Under the pieces are notes generated by a model, which worked only from the letters and a program-made list of their open reading frames with translations, had not been told where the DNA came from and ran no database searches. 64,000 nt of DNA from Galeopsis tetrahit. Taxonomy: Eukaryota; Streptophyta; Magnoliopsida; Lamiales; Lamiaceae. Positions 11,826 through 24,654 of this stretch are shown here, in pieces (the first letter of the stretch is position 1; each line of letters begins with the position of its first letter). The translations under genes were made by a program, and so were the position numbers. The DNA lies in the NCBI GenBank assembly GCA_963675135.1, contig OY776122.1, positions 85,632,472 to 85,696,471 of the forward strand. The letters are read 5' to 3'.

Positions 11826-14695
11826 AATATACCCCTTTATTTCCTTAATTATATAATTAATTGATAAGAATAAGTCATCTGTCATTCCCATAAAATCAGG
11901 CATGCACCCAATTAAATTAACAGTCATTTATTTATTTTATTTCTTAATATGTGTGTAGAGCTACCGGACGTCAATTAAAAAGAATAGGATGAAGTAAAAT
12001 TGTATCCGTCCCAATTCAGATTGAGCATTTAAAAAAAATGGATGTTTCAATATACTGCTAGATTGAATACTCCATTTTATTATTTGACAATAAAACATTT
12101 TTTCACTTTAAGTTATATTCTTCAAAATTCTCAAAATTACATAATAAGTCATTACTTTATTGTTCACAATATTTTACTATTTACTTTATTACTCAAAAAA
12201 ACTTTTATACACTCTACTTTATCTCATTTAATATTAATGAACAACTCTTACATTAAACTACACATAAACATGAAATATCCAATTTAAATAGAGACAGATA
12301 AAGTAATATTTTCATTCAAAATATTAAAAAAACATATACTAAAATTAATTGATGATTAAATAATTATTACACATACATTAAAAATCTGGACAACCATTTT
12401 ATCGAATGGTTAGAAAGAAACCTTATTTTGCCCATTAAAACTTGGAATTCACACCCCCCACATGTTTTAGTTTTAGTCAATTTGTCACTCTATTCAGTAG
12501 ATTTAAACGGTTAGAAAGTCAAGTCTTGAAATATCACTTAAAAAATAGCAAAATATTTAAAATTGAATAAATATAGTTATATGCACTTAAATAAATAAAT
12601 AAAATGTTGAAGGACCACCCATCTCTTGCCCCAACGCGAACTAGTCCCCACGTTGTTGGACACTTGGAGGACTCATTCATTACAAATTCAGTTTAATTTT
12701 ATAAATATTAAACAAAAGTTGAAAATATTTTTCTGGAAATTTCATTTTCAAAATAATATTTATTAACTATATTTATATATTCTTTAAACGAGATATTCAA
12801 TATACTAAAAATGTATCATTTTACTCCGTATATGATAAGAGTTCACCTCAAAACAATTTCTATTGTCGAATAAAACTGATAATACTTATTTACGTATAAT
12901 AAACTACTGTTTTTTTTTTTTAAGTCAATAAACTATTGTCTTAAAATAAATCATTTATGTATTATGTAAATGGTCTAAAATACACTTAAATTTTAACGTG
13001 GCAGCTGTCAAGTATCATTTTTTAAATTATATTTTATTACAAAATAATGACTAGTGATTAAATAAAATTTGGCCATCGCCACACACTCGTGACACTCTAG
13101 ATTTTAAATCTTGAATAGATTTCATTATTACCAGAATTAGAAAAAGATAAAAATAAATAATAGTAGTTGTCTTAAATAAATAGTGAAAGCAACGTGTAAA
13201 GGGTAGAACCTTGATATTGGAGAAGTCCCATGTCATTAACCCATCCGTGCAATAATATAATAATCACTACATATATGCCAAACACAGAAAAAATAACTAT
13301 TGAAATCAAATGAAAAAAGAGAGAGAATTTTTATATTTGTATGTATTTTTTATTTTATTTTTTGGTGTTGAATTTGCATTTGTATGTAATTCTTAACGTA
13401 CATATATTTCACATATATATTGACATATCTTAAATTCACAAATATTAAATTGAAAATAATGGTAAATAAAATCATGATTTTTTTATTTTTCTTACAATTG
13501 AATTATGGTTTTTTTATTTTATTTAACCATGTTACATGCATAACTTTTTTATGGCAATTATTTTGGAAACCTATTGTTGACATGATATTACAAAAAGTTA
13601 AAGGACCGACTAAAATGCAAATATATCAAAAGATTGCGAATTTGTTTGTTATTTAATAAAAAAAAAACGTTAATAATAAGTTGTAGAAAATAGTACTATC
13701 ATGCATAATTTTTTTTGGCAGAGCTCATAAAATTTCAAAATGCAAGTTGTTTGTCATTTCATTGATTTGGAATCGATGTGGCTAAATTAAATGTTCAACT
13801 AACAACTAATTAAACAAATATAACCGAAGAACACTTGAAAATAAATGCACAAGAACAAATGATAGTTGGACAAGAATTTAAGAACTTACCTTTGTGTTCT
13901 CAATAATTCATGTTCAAACCCCAACAATTGAGGTTAAGTCTCATATTTATATTTTATAGTGTTACATTCATCCATTTGATTATTGATCTAAACAGTTTAA
14001 ATTAAAATTTCAATCTCAACCTTTCATTCTCTATAAATCTACTTATTCTACGTAGGTCAGCTTCACTATCACATATTCACATGTTTCAGACCTAAGTTTG
14101 ACTCTTTAGAGGTTACTTGATTCGGTCTGACACCGATTTAGAACTTTTTGTTCAATTTGATCTGACTCGAATAATTACTATCTACACAAATATATACATT
14201 TATTTCCACACTTTAAGATATTAAATTACTATACAAAGATTGTTCTCATTCAAATACACTCTTAGTTTATTTATGTAATTTGTATATGAAATGAAATGTA
14301 TTCAACATATCTACCTTCAAATAACAACATATTCTTCTTAATAGTAAAAAAGAACGAAAAAATGTAATTTTACTGTAATACCCTTGTTAAAAAAAAATTA
14401 TATTTAATCAAAATATTTTCGATTTTACTGAATTACGGATATCTAGAATTTAGATGTTTAGTTTCGTCCAAACAAAAAAAGGACTTTTACCGGATGAAAT
14501 ATAAAAATGAGAAGTTGAGTAGGTTCACTGTGCATTGAATGCAACTTGTAATTTAAGTACATTTTTTTAACCATATCAATTATTTTCAACCTAACATAAA
14601 AATGTATATATTTGCTTTAAGTATTGAAATATATAAAAATATTTAAAAAACATATAGAAACGTGTTGAATGTTGTTTATGTTACATATTGCATGA
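11826..14695. other. Intergenic, AT-rich
   Basis: Nothing recognisable as a gene. Only short frames, poly(A)/poly(T) runs and generic AT-rich sequence. The last several hundred bases would contain the promoter of the next gene. Confidence 0.5.
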
Positions 14696-14909
14696 ATGAT
14701 GAAACCTATGTGGGCTTATCTGAACGTGTCCCACCCCTACAAATGCAACCACCCACCACACCACACAAACTGCACCTATACATACATTCATTCATACACA
14801 CATGATACTCACAGAAACAAATCAGAACAACACACACAACACAAAACCAATTACTACTGTTATAATCACCAACTGCGCATTTTAGCAGCATTCACTGAAG
14901 AAAAAGAAG

Positions 14910-15794
14910 ATGAAAGCTCTATCGAAGCCATTATCCAGTCCAAGCCGCCCCGACAAATTCCCTCCGCCATTGATGAGATTCCTCAGAACCAATGGCGGTA
15001 GCAGAAGCAGGGGAAGATCACGCTCTAGCCCTATTTTCTACCTCCGCACTAAAAAAACTAACCCCGCTGTAATTGAATCTACACAGGAGCCATCTTCTCC
15101 CAAAGTCACTTGCATTGGCCAAGTCAGGGTCCGCCGCGCCGCTAAGTCCAAGGTCCGGAAAACCGCCGTGAAGCGCCGCCGCCGCTGCTCGTGGTTGAAG
15201 AAATCGCTATTGTGTGGGGGAATTTCTGCGAGGCGTAAGAAGGTGTTTGGAAGGGGGTTTTGTGAGTTTTTTAGGTTTGGTTATTGCAAAAAAATTGATG
15301 CTAATGAAGAATCATTTAGGGTTTGTTCTTCTAATCGCGAAGGCGAAAAGGGGGAAAATGTTAGGTTTGAGAATTTTGGAGATGGATCTCGTCAAAGGGA
15401 GAGGGATATTCTGGAATCTTCTTCGTCTTCTTCTTCTGTACCTAAAAATGCCTTAATTTTGACGAGGTGTAGATCTGCGCCTTATAGATCTTCATCGTTG
15501 GGAGGTATTTTTTGGGCTTCTTCGTTTTCTGGGAAAGAAGAGGATGATGAACAGCAACAACAAACGCCAGAAGAAAATGGTGGAAAAACAGAGCCCAATT
15601 CTGAAAATGAAAATGATGAAGAAGAAGAAGGAAGAATTAGTGAAGAAATTAGCGACAAAAAATTGGAGAATTCAGTGCACCCTTTATTGCTCACAAGATG
15701 TAAATCGGAACCAGCAAGAACTGGAGAAAGGCTAGCAATTTTCTCGAGGGAAATAAGGTTAGATGATGCTCAAATTCAACAGCAAAATTCATAA
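14910..15794 (+). CDS. Plant-specific basic protein with repeated LTRC(R/K)S motif, function unknown
   Basis: A single exon encodes 294 residues from ATG 14910. The N-terminus (MKALSKPL...DKFPPPLMRFLR) and the blocks SPKVTCIGQVRVRR, LILTRCRSAPYRSSSLGG and LLLTRCKSEPARTGERL are recognisable as a plant-specific family, some members of which are loosely labelled protamine P1-like because of the basic N-terminal half (KSKVRKTAVKRRRR). The C-terminal half is acidic, with Glu and Gln runs between the two LTRC(R/K)S motifs. There is no signal peptide or membrane segment. RS-rich and nuclear-localisation-like stretches fit a nuclear or phosphorylated regulatory protein, but this is inference. A frame overlapping the start (14696-15001) is a shadow. 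Confidence 0.8.
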   Translation: MKALSKPLSSPSRPDKFPPPLMRFLRTNGGSRSRGRSRSSPIFYLRTKKTNPAVIESTQEPSSPKVTCIGQVRVRRAAKSKVRKTAVKRRRRCSWLKKSLLCGGISARRKKVFGRGFCEFFRFGYCKKIDANEESFRVCSSNREGEKGENVRFENFGDGSRQRERDILESSSSSSSVPKNALILTRCRSAPYRSSSLGGIFWASSFSGKEEDDEQQQQTPEENGGKTEPNSENENDEEEEGRISEEISDKKLENSVHPLLLTRCKSEPARTGERLAIFSREIRLDDAQIQQQNS

Positions 15795-18786
15795 AATTAG
15801 CTTTTGTTTTTGTTGGTTAATGAGAAAACAATAAAATTTTTTTTTTTGTTACTTTGATTTGAGCAGATTAGATTGTAATTTTGGCTTCTTAAAGGAAATT
15901 ACACTACACTACACAGCAAAATTAATTAAAAAATACTAGTAATAATTTTTCACTCTTTTTTTGGAGGGGTTTGATTGATTGATCATGGAAAAGATGCCCT
16001 TTTGAGATTTTGATTCATGGTGGATAGAGAAGGGTTTAATTTGAATAATATTTTGTCATTTTTTATTTAGTGGAAGAGGAGAATCTTTGTTGTATAGATT
16101 TTACGTCGATGGAGTCGTACAAAACACTGAAAGAGGCAGTCATCATCAGTGGCACTATTGTCTATACTGCATTTTTTCATGGGCACTTTTGGTAGTTCCT
16201 ATACTTGAATATCCGTCCACACATTCCTAATTGGCTTTTTGTTTATTTGACATCCACACCTTTTTGTTTCTTTCATTCATGTTTATTTGCATAAATAGAT
16301 TACTAGTACACATTTCACATCATGTGATTTATGAATTTATCAAGGCTCATTCTTATATCAAAGTATAACTCAATTCTATCCAATATTAATTAATCAGTTA
16401 ATGGTGCATACAAATTAAGAAATAAGTTGGATTTTCAGGAGAAATATATTACGTATGCTTCATGTGAAATAATATAATCATATTATATTACCGCCATCTC
16501 TTAAAAAGCTGTCCATTTAAGAGGAAAGGTCGGTAGAGATTAACAAAAAAAAATGGTAAATGATAAAATTTATAACTTTAATAATATATTATCTGATATG
16601 TATATTTTAAAGTGTTATTTTTAAAATATATTAAATTTGTACATTCATTTAAATAATATACTATATAATAGAAATGTGTAGTTTAACTTTTTGTACAACT
16701 ATAAAACGTACTCCATCTGTTAAATTTCATTATTCCCACTTTTATTTTTGGATTGTCCAATTTTATTATATTTTAAAAAAAATTATAATATAAATATAGA
16801 TTAATTAGGCTAATTATTTAACAATAATTAAGGAGTATGATAAAATTTCGTATAAGTGCTAAAATAAATATCGTATAAATTCTATAAATTAATGTAAAGA
16901 GGAGGTGTGAAAAATAATTCCCCCTAAACTAATTAGCAATTCAGGATAAAAGGATAAAAATAAGTCAGACTTATTAGGCTAATTAATAATATAAGTTACC
17001 CCATCGGTGCCTGTAAAAGTTTTTTGCGCACAATAATTTAAGAGTATGATAAAATTATAAATATTGTATAAATGATGCTTAATTAAATTTCTAAACCTAA
17101 TTTTTGATTGATAATTTAATGATGTTTTGGTGTAAAAAAAATGAAATGTAGTGATAAATATTTAGGAACAATTTACCAAAAATACAATGAAAAAAAATAG
17201 AGAACTTTTTATTGGGATAGATCAAAACGAAAAAAAAAAAAAAGTTTTTATTGGGAAAAAAATTATTCACTGTCTCTAATGTGAAGTTATGAATTCAAAT
17301 TATGTGAATGAATTAATTTTTTTTAATAAATAATAATTACACTAAAAAAAACCTAATGCATTTATTTAACACGTGTTTATATACTCATTTATAAATCAAC
17401 AAGTTATTATAATTTATCCATTAATTGTAACCTCTTTTAATTTAAACTTTTTATTTTATTCCAGTGTGATTCATTTATATAAATAAATTTTACTATATGT
17501 AAGTTTTACTTCACCCAAGTCAAGAAAATACAGCGGTTCGTTTTGTTCAGAGACAAAAGAGTGCGCCAAATTTGGAAATCAACGAAAAATAGCAGCTTTT
17601 TATTTGTCAATAAACTGTAAATCTAAAACAGTAAAAAAATCATAGATCTCTGTTGTAGGGTAGTATAATTTTAATTTAACTTTGTTTCATAAATAAACTT
17701 CACATGTATAATAAGAAATATTAGTTTATTTAAAAAAAAAATAGAAGTATTAGTTTATACAAAAAAAAAAAAAAAAAATACAGTATAAAACACCAAAGAC
17801 GCTGTGATTAGAAATCATACGTGAAGCCTAAAATTCTTTTAATGAAGAGCTATTAAAGAGAAAAGCATGCGAAAGAAAATTAATTATTGCAATATGACCC
17901 AATATGATTCTAATAGACTAATACTACTAATTCATGAGGTGATCCAATTATTTGAGATTAAATGAAATGAAAAAATTATTGTTGAACATTAAGAAGGAAA
18001 CAGTGAAAAAGTGAGTAATAAAATGGAATGGGGGTGGGGTTTTAACATTTTTTTTTTCACATAATAAGTGGAGAATTCATTACTGTATTTATCAGTGGAT
18101 TTGACAGCAAAAACACAAAAAAAAAAAAAGTGGGGCCTCACTGAGAAACTCTTTATCTGTTTCTTGGATGGGATGGATATACAAAAGCATAAAGCAGCTT
18201 CACAACAATGGCTCCCACACACCTGCAACTGGATTTGATATACAAACTACTTTCTTAATTTACTCTTTTCCCCTTGTATTTTGTACCCAAAAGTCAATTA
18301 CAAAACTCAGGCCCCCCACGTACCAAAAAAGTCAACCCACTTATCAAGCTGACAAGAAAAAATGAAAAATTATTTCAACAATGACTCTCACTGTTTAAAC
18401 TCAACACGGTAAACCCCACATGGATTTTCATTTTATTTTTGGGGTGGGGCCCATTGGGTGTCAATCAAGAAGCTAATGATGCTTTCATGAGAACCCTTAG
18501 TAACATTAAGGAATCCTATGATCATTTTTGGGTAACTAAATTTTTTGTTCCTTTTAACTTTAATTTCAATTCCATAATTTTTTCCATTTTAAAATTACTT
18601 TTTTTCTGATTTTAGTCCCCCTCACATGCTAATATTACTTCATGTTATAGCTGACCTGACATTTTCTTTTAATAGAAGGTAAGAGGGACCAAAATCAATA
18701 GGAAAATGTAATTTCAAAGTGCAAAAAGTTAGGGTACTGAAAAGTTAGACAGGTAAAGGGACTAAAATTTACTTTACCCATCGTTT
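15795..18786. other. Intergenic, convergent 3' ends
   Basis: AT-rich, with several poly(A) runs. The first part holds the 3' UTR of the 14.9-kb gene and the last part that of the POLAR-like gene. A short frame with CGSHCCEAALCFC at 17989-18228 has no support as a gene. I see no element. Confidence 0.5.
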
Positions 18787-21443
18787 TCAGTGTGAATTTT
18801 TTTGAACAAATGATTCTGAAGACTCAAATCCCAGCTTCTCTTCAATATCGTCCTCAGTTTCACCATCTAAAATACAAAAACCAGGTGTTTAAATCGGCAA
18901 GAATGTCGATATAGTACATTGAATAATATGAATTGTCTCATTTGTTTCAGTTAAGTTGTTGATTTACCTGAAGCATTGGCTAGTGAAAACTGCGTAAGAC
19001 GTTTGATGCAATCTTTGAGTGCTTGGAGCTCGGTTTCTTTGTGATGGAGTTTAGAATGTGCGTGATGCAACTCATTTTCTAACTCCACTATCTGGCTTTC
19101 CTGTTGCTCGATGAGCAAATGGCATAATTTTTTATCCAGTTCAGCTGGCACTACTCCATGATCGTACTGATATGAGTTCCAACTCTCGTAATTTTCTGAT
19201 GCTCGTTTTGTAGACCAATCTTCAGCCTGTATGATAAAATGTGAATATCATCATATGCTCTTTTCCGAACTAAATGATCTCCACACCCCACAATGATTGT
19301 ACAAGTTTAGTTCAAGCCAAAACCAAACAAACAGGATATATATATATGTGAATCATATACCAAATTCCAATTTGACAGATGAGGATTTCGATTTGAAATT
19401 AAAATGTGAGGGGGCCATAAACAAACACAAGTACACCAGCCACCGGGCTTATATTATTTGGAAATATAAAGGGAGTCAAAAATTGGTATATAAAAAAACC
19501 AATTTATCAAGGAAATTGGAAGGAAATCATTGGTGAGGATGGATCAGTTTACATCTCAGAAGGAATGATGTGATCAAAATCCAGCCGAAAAGGTACCAAT
19601 TACAGAGTTATTGGACAAAATCGAAAATCCTAAATATTTTTTGGGAGCTTTTGCGGAAATGTTCAATATTATAGGCGAAATTGAATTTAACTCGTGATAG
19701 CTCATAACAAACTCACCTCAAAGACATCTGTTGTTTCTTCAGACCCGGAACCTTCCATTGCAGACATGGGCAGTTTATGTAGTTCAGATTCTAACTCCAC
19801 TTCCAGCCGATGCATTTCCAACTCCTCCTGCTGCTGGTCTACCGTAAGAGTACTTGCGTGTTCACCGTCCTCAATCATAGCAGGATCAAATGCTTTTGTA
19901 CAGTTTCTCTCAACCAACTTTTGATGTGTTTCAGCTTCGTTTTCTGCAACTGAAACAACATTCGGATTGTGCCTTCTTGAAATCTCAGCTTTTAGTTCTT
20001 GGACAGTTCTTACAGTTTGATTCATTGCAGAGTTCAACTTAGTGAGTTCAGCTGACATCATATACATTACTCCGACACCAACTCCCCAGCCAACGGATTT
20101 ATCTGAATGGACAAAAAACAATCATTTAAGAATTCAGCAAATTCGAATTTTAACCTTTATTATAATGAACAAAAACCATACAGTCAGATGTAGTTCAAAC
20201 AACGACTGGTATGAGAAATGGGGAAGGGGACAGAGACAGCGGAGAAACGGCTTCATACAGTACTTATTTTTTGTCCAAACAAAGGAATTTCAAATCGGAT
20301 AATGTCACATAATTTCATTAACGACAAAGTATTATGTGCACCGTACGCCACTAATACTATTGCTAGTGGTGCACGGTGCACATAATACCTTCTATTGAGT
20401 ATATTGCAAAACTGGTCCCAAATTTATTGAGATTAACGATTTTAGTCCCACACGAATCAATTTTTTCAATTAAGTTCCATAATTTTTAAAATGCAACTTT
20501 AGTCCTACATCACAGGATTTGTGCACATGCTGCGCATGTGAGCTATCGAAATTCCATGTAGCAAGCGAACTAATGACTTGACGTCGGTTACGTGGCATAT
20601 CGAGACCCCAACATAATAATTTAATTTGAAAAATCACAGATAAATTATCATCCTAAAACCAAACAAAACAAATCCTGGTGAAAATGTGCTAGTTCATGGA
20701 TTCAAACTTCACAAAAATGATCATCATTCAGAAACACAACTCTCCTCTAAAGCGATGCCACGGATCTAGAATTTAATTTCAAAGATGACGAAAATCTACA
20801 AATCGCCATATGAATAGAGAGGCCAGAATTTTACAAAGCAATGCAGGTGATCTCTTCTCAACCAAGAATTTGAATTGAAAAATGGTATAAAAGTCTAAGG
20901 AGAGCAATAGAAGTATAGAACTTATACTAATTATCTGCAATTGGAGCTAAAGAAGTATACAATTGCATGTTATTAAGTAAAAATAAATTAATTACCTTTT
21001 GAAGCACAGAATTCACACTTGGCAGCCACATTCTTTCTAGTTTTCCTCTTCTTTAAGTAAATAGAGACCTCTTTTCGACCACATACAACAGCCACATTTT
21101 TCTTTCCCCTCTTCGAACCCCCATTTTTCTTAACCCCTTTGAATCCATTCCGATTAATCTTCCTAGATTCCTTAAATCCTGTCTCTGGACTTGAAAACCT
21201 AAAGATTTTGGTGTCTTCATTGAAAGATTCCCGATTGTTGCTTTGATCACATTCTAGGTCATTTTGGTCGCAATCAGAAATGGATTTCTTTGTGACGATG
21301 GGGCTTATAAGTCTCTTGGCTAAAATTCCAGATCCTGCAGCTGCTGCTAATAGAAGTTGCCACATTGTGGTGTATGAGAAATTAAAGCTCAGAGAGGACT
21401 CCTGGGGTTTGAATTGGAAAATTTGGGAGAGAGAGAGCGCCAT
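18787..21443 (-). CDS. POLAR-like coiled-coil protein
   Basis: There are four exons: 21443-20996, 20102-19717, 19226-18968 and 18866-18787. All junctions are GT..AG and phase-consistent, giving up to 390 residues. The conserved start of this family resembles MWQLLLAAAAGSGILAKRL, so the true start may be the second Met at 21365 rather than ATG 21443. After this short hydrophobic anchor comes a Lys/Arg-rich region, then the glycine-rich stretch SVGWGVGVGVMYMMSAELTKL. A long coiled coil follows, ending in LDKKLCHLLIEQQESQIVEL and ETELQALKDCIKRL. Arabidopsis POLAR scaffolds a polarity complex in stomatal-lineage asymmetric division; POLAR-like paralogues share the coiled coil. Assignment to POLAR itself is not claimed. 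The first intron carries a small hairpin element. Confidence 0.82.
20331..20386. mobile_element. Short foldback (MITE-like) in intron 1 of the POLAR-like gene
   Basis: Arms of 23 bp (ATTATGTGCACCGTACGCC at the left, GGTGCACGGTGCACATAAT at the right) pair with few mismatches around a 10-bp loop. It could be a relic of a longer element or a simple hairpin; no target duplication is clear. Confidence 0.6.
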
Positions 21444-21758
21444 GAATGAATTCGAAAAGCTTGAAGTGGAAGCATGTGAGATTCTGAGTTTTGGCGTTAA
21501 TTACCTTCATTACTCCTCGTTAATATGAGCCACGTCACCTTCCTCCCGCTTTGAATATTTTCCCAATTGGAGGGAAATATTTATTAAATTTTATTTCTTT
21601 ATTTCCCGGCCTCAAATAACTTACCAAATGTTTTTTTTTTTTTTTTTTTATAGTATTAGTTATTTTATTAAAAGATAATTTAATGAGTAGTATTGATTAT
21701 TCTACCATAAAGTAGTAAATTTCATCATAAATTTGATTCACAAACTGACTAACTCTAA

Positions 21759-22196
21759 CGGGGTGTATTGGTTGTGGATTCTGTAGAATTTTTTTGGATT
21801 TTTAAAGTTTGGGGGTATTCAATTCGAATTTTAAAAAGTCTTTAAAAATTATGAGGTATTCAATATGGATTTTAAAAATCATTAGGTATTCAATGGTCAA
21901 TACTCTATGATTTTGTTGGATTCTCTTTCAAAAATATAAATAAATTGCACTATCCAAAATCTCTTCTAAAAAATAAGAGATTTCAACTGATTCTCTCATA
22001 GAACTTCAAAACTAAGGAGGGAGGGTGTATTCAATTGAGATTTTCATAGACTTGACGGGATTGTGGAATATTTTTTTTATTAATTTACATAAATTTTCAT
22101 AAACTCCGATATTGATGCAAAGAGTTAAAGCTAGAGTTAATTTTAATTTTTTTAAAAAATTAATATTATATATATTATATAAAATATTTTACCAAT

Positions 22197-22227
<31 letters not shown>

Positions 22228-22606
22228 TAATTTATTTTACCAATAATATATATATAAAAAGTATTTTACCAATATATTAATTCGGGGCGGATATCCGCGG
22301 GTCGGGCATAAGACCCAAACCCGACTCATACTAAATACGGGGCTATGAGAGAATCAGTTGAAATCTCTTATTTTTAGAAGATATTTTGGATAGTGCAATT
22401 TATTTATATTTTTGAAAGAGAATCCAACAAAATCCATAGAGTATTAAAATCATAGACCGTTGAATACCTAAAGATTTTTAAAGACTTTTTAAAATCCATA
22501 TTGAATACTTCAGAATTTTTAAAGACATTTTAAAATCCGAATTGAATACCCCCAAACTTTGAAAGTCCAAAAAAATTCTACAGAATCCACAATCAATACA
22601 CCCCCC
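21759..22606. mobile_element. PIF/Harbinger-like inverted-repeat element A, rearranged
   Basis: Arms of about 250 bp (21759-22006 and about 22346-22606) are near-identical inverted copies, with termini GGGGTGTATTGGTTGTGGAT and its complement. TAA flanks both ends, as for PIF/Harbinger 3-bp targets. The roughly 340-bp loop contains the left end of the next element and one arm of a second inverted repeat, so the two elements overlap rather than nest simply. Confidence 0.72.
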
Positions 22607-22935
22607 TAAAGATCAGAAGTAGAAATGACAATATTGACCCGACCCGCGGGTACCCACCCCACCCGTGAGCTTTGGATCGGGTCAGATTCGCCCCGTATTT
22701 AGTATGAGTCGGGTTTGGGTCTTATGCCCGACCCGCGAATATCCGCCCGAATTAATATATTGGTAAAATATTTTTTATATATATATTATTGGTAAAATAA
22801 ATTATATATATATATTTTATTGGTAAAATATTTTATATAATATATATAATATTAATTTTAAAAAAAAATTAAAATTAACTCTAGAACTCTTTGCATCAAT
22901 ATCGAGTTTATGAAAATTTATGTAAATCAATAAAG
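22086..22935. repeat. Foldback pair with CCCGCGGGTC motif
   Basis: About 22,086-22,345 and 22,671-22,935 are inverted copies (ATAAACTC..TTGATGCAAAGAGTT, TTTTACCAATA.., GGGTCGGGCATAAGACCC). One arm of element A lies between them. (TA)-rich tracts near 22,210-22,240 and 22,785-22,820 are part of the arms. The GACCCGCGGG core resembles the hAT element at 60.6-61.4 kb. Confidence 0.75.
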
Positions 22936-23094
22936 AGATTATTGCCTAATAAGTTCACTATTATAATCTATTAATCTAATAGAGACACCAATATGTATAC
23001 TTTTCTAATTGAGTCAAATTAAAAATACAAGAATACCCTTATATAAATAAATAAGAATCCTATACTCATTTAATTCCTCCACATTCACCAAAAA

Positions 23095-23530
23095 ACCAAA
23101 ATTAAAACCCTAGCCCCTCCCCAACATCCTCTCTGTCGCCGCCCCCTTTTCCCACCGCCTCCCTCTCTTGCAACCGCCCCCCTCGATTTCGACGCTGAAC
23201 CATTGCCGCCGCCCACCTACACGACCGCTGTCGCCCTCATCACGACTGTCGCCTCCCAAACCAAGACGAAGCAGCACCTTGACTGTCGACGTTGCTTTGC
23301 CGCCGCACTGACCGAGGAAGGCGAAGTGGCCGAAGAAGAAAGCCTTGTGGCCACCGCCGCCTGGCCGTCGAAGATGAAGCGGTCGCCGATCTGCAACCCC
23401 CTCGACTCCGATGTGCCGATCTATCGGCCGCGAGCCATCGCCGCCTAGCCGAAGGCCTTCGCACTATTTGAAACGTCGAAATAGATCGAGTTTCCAGCCC
23501 CACTGCCGTCGGCTCAATTCAAAGCGATCC
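23095..23530 (+). other. GC-rich exon-like insert within the Pack-type element
   Basis: This stretch is strongly C/G-rich (CCGCCGCC..., CGTCGAAG...) against very AT-rich flanks, and begins with AAAACCCTAGCCCC, typical of plant 5' UTRs. Frames on both strands are Ala/Arg/Pro-rich with no recognisable domain. It is probably a captured 5' UTR and first exon from a third donor gene. Confidence 0.5.
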
Positions 23531-24159
23531 AAGGTTATGATTTATTAGAGGTTCTGTTGCTTTTGATTTTTTTGATTTTGAGGATGTAGTATTTGATGAG
23601 CACAACAGAGAAGTGGATGGTTTATGGTTTATAGTGTTTATAGTGTTTGTGTGTATAAGGCTAATTTTTGCAAGAATTCAACTGAACTCATCCAGGCGGG
23701 CTTCTAGATCTGATAAATCTTACTTCGTATATAGACTTAGTTCCGGGAAAGTAGTTACTAATTGGGTAAAAAATAGTGGGTGGTGAGAACTCGGCGCTTC
23801 GGCTTAACTAGTGGGATTATTTCTCCTTCATCATATATAATATGTGATAATCAAGAATCATATGCAGATCATCCCCTCTTTTCCTTTTTCTCTTCAATAT
23901 TCTTTTGCATGAAACATAATTTGTACGTGTTCAAAGAATTATAAGAAGAAAGTGCCTCTACTTGGATTGATTTTCGCATTTTGTCATCTTCTTACACCAA
24001 TAACTCCAAATTCTTTTCATTTTGATTTATTCTTCTTTTCATTTATTGAAGAATCAAGAATGTATATTTGTTTGTACAAGTACGACAATCCGACGCATTC
24101 ATATAAGTCACTATATATTTAATTTAGAGGTGTATTGTGAACATTGTTTTGCAGAATTA

Positions 24160-24596
24160 ATGGATAATAGTGAGAATATACAAGGTGAAGTGTTGCAGGA
24201 AACAAGTTCTCCAAAGGGTGTTTCAGATTTGAGGTATATTATATAATTAATTACATATCTGGTTACTTCTCATCCTTTTCACTTAACTGATTTTTGAAAC
24301 ATTGGATTTGGACCTAATCAACAATGCTCATTGACAGATTTAGGACCGTAAAAGTGAGCAATGTTTCAGTATCAGTTTCCGAAAGAGATATATTCGAGTT
24401 TCTCATTTTTTATGGAGAAATTCTATATATTGAGATGCAGAGGTCAGTGTTTGATCATTATCAAATAGTCCAGTTATGACTGTTTGGAATAGGAGATGAA
24501 GAAGATTGTTCTTCTCTTATCCAGGGAAACATAAACAACTCAGGTTGCATATGTCACCTTCAACGATTCTCTGAGAGCATATTCAGCTGTATTTTT
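24160..24596 (+). pseudogene. Captured BPA1-like RRM gene fragment
   Basis: Exon-like pieces are 24160-24233 (MDNSENIQGEV...), 24338-24442 (TVKVSNVSVSVSERDIFEF then GEILYIEMQ) and about 24544-24596 (VAYVTFNDSLRAYSAV). Together they match the first half of the RRM of plant binding-partner-of-ACD11 proteins, whose start is typically TVKVSNVSLGA. The first two join cleanly through GAG|GTATAT and GACAG|A. The third has an in-frame TAA just upstream unless an internal acceptor is used. The second half of the RRM and the C-terminus are missing. Confidence 0.72.
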
Positions 24597-24654
24597 GGTG
24601 TTGATATTCAAGTAATTTGAATTCATATTTCTGTATTCTCTCTTGCATGTGTAG

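Noticed and set aside
19694..20302. Plus-strand Ser-rich and other frames
   Set aside because: Antisense of POLAR-like exon 2 and its introns.
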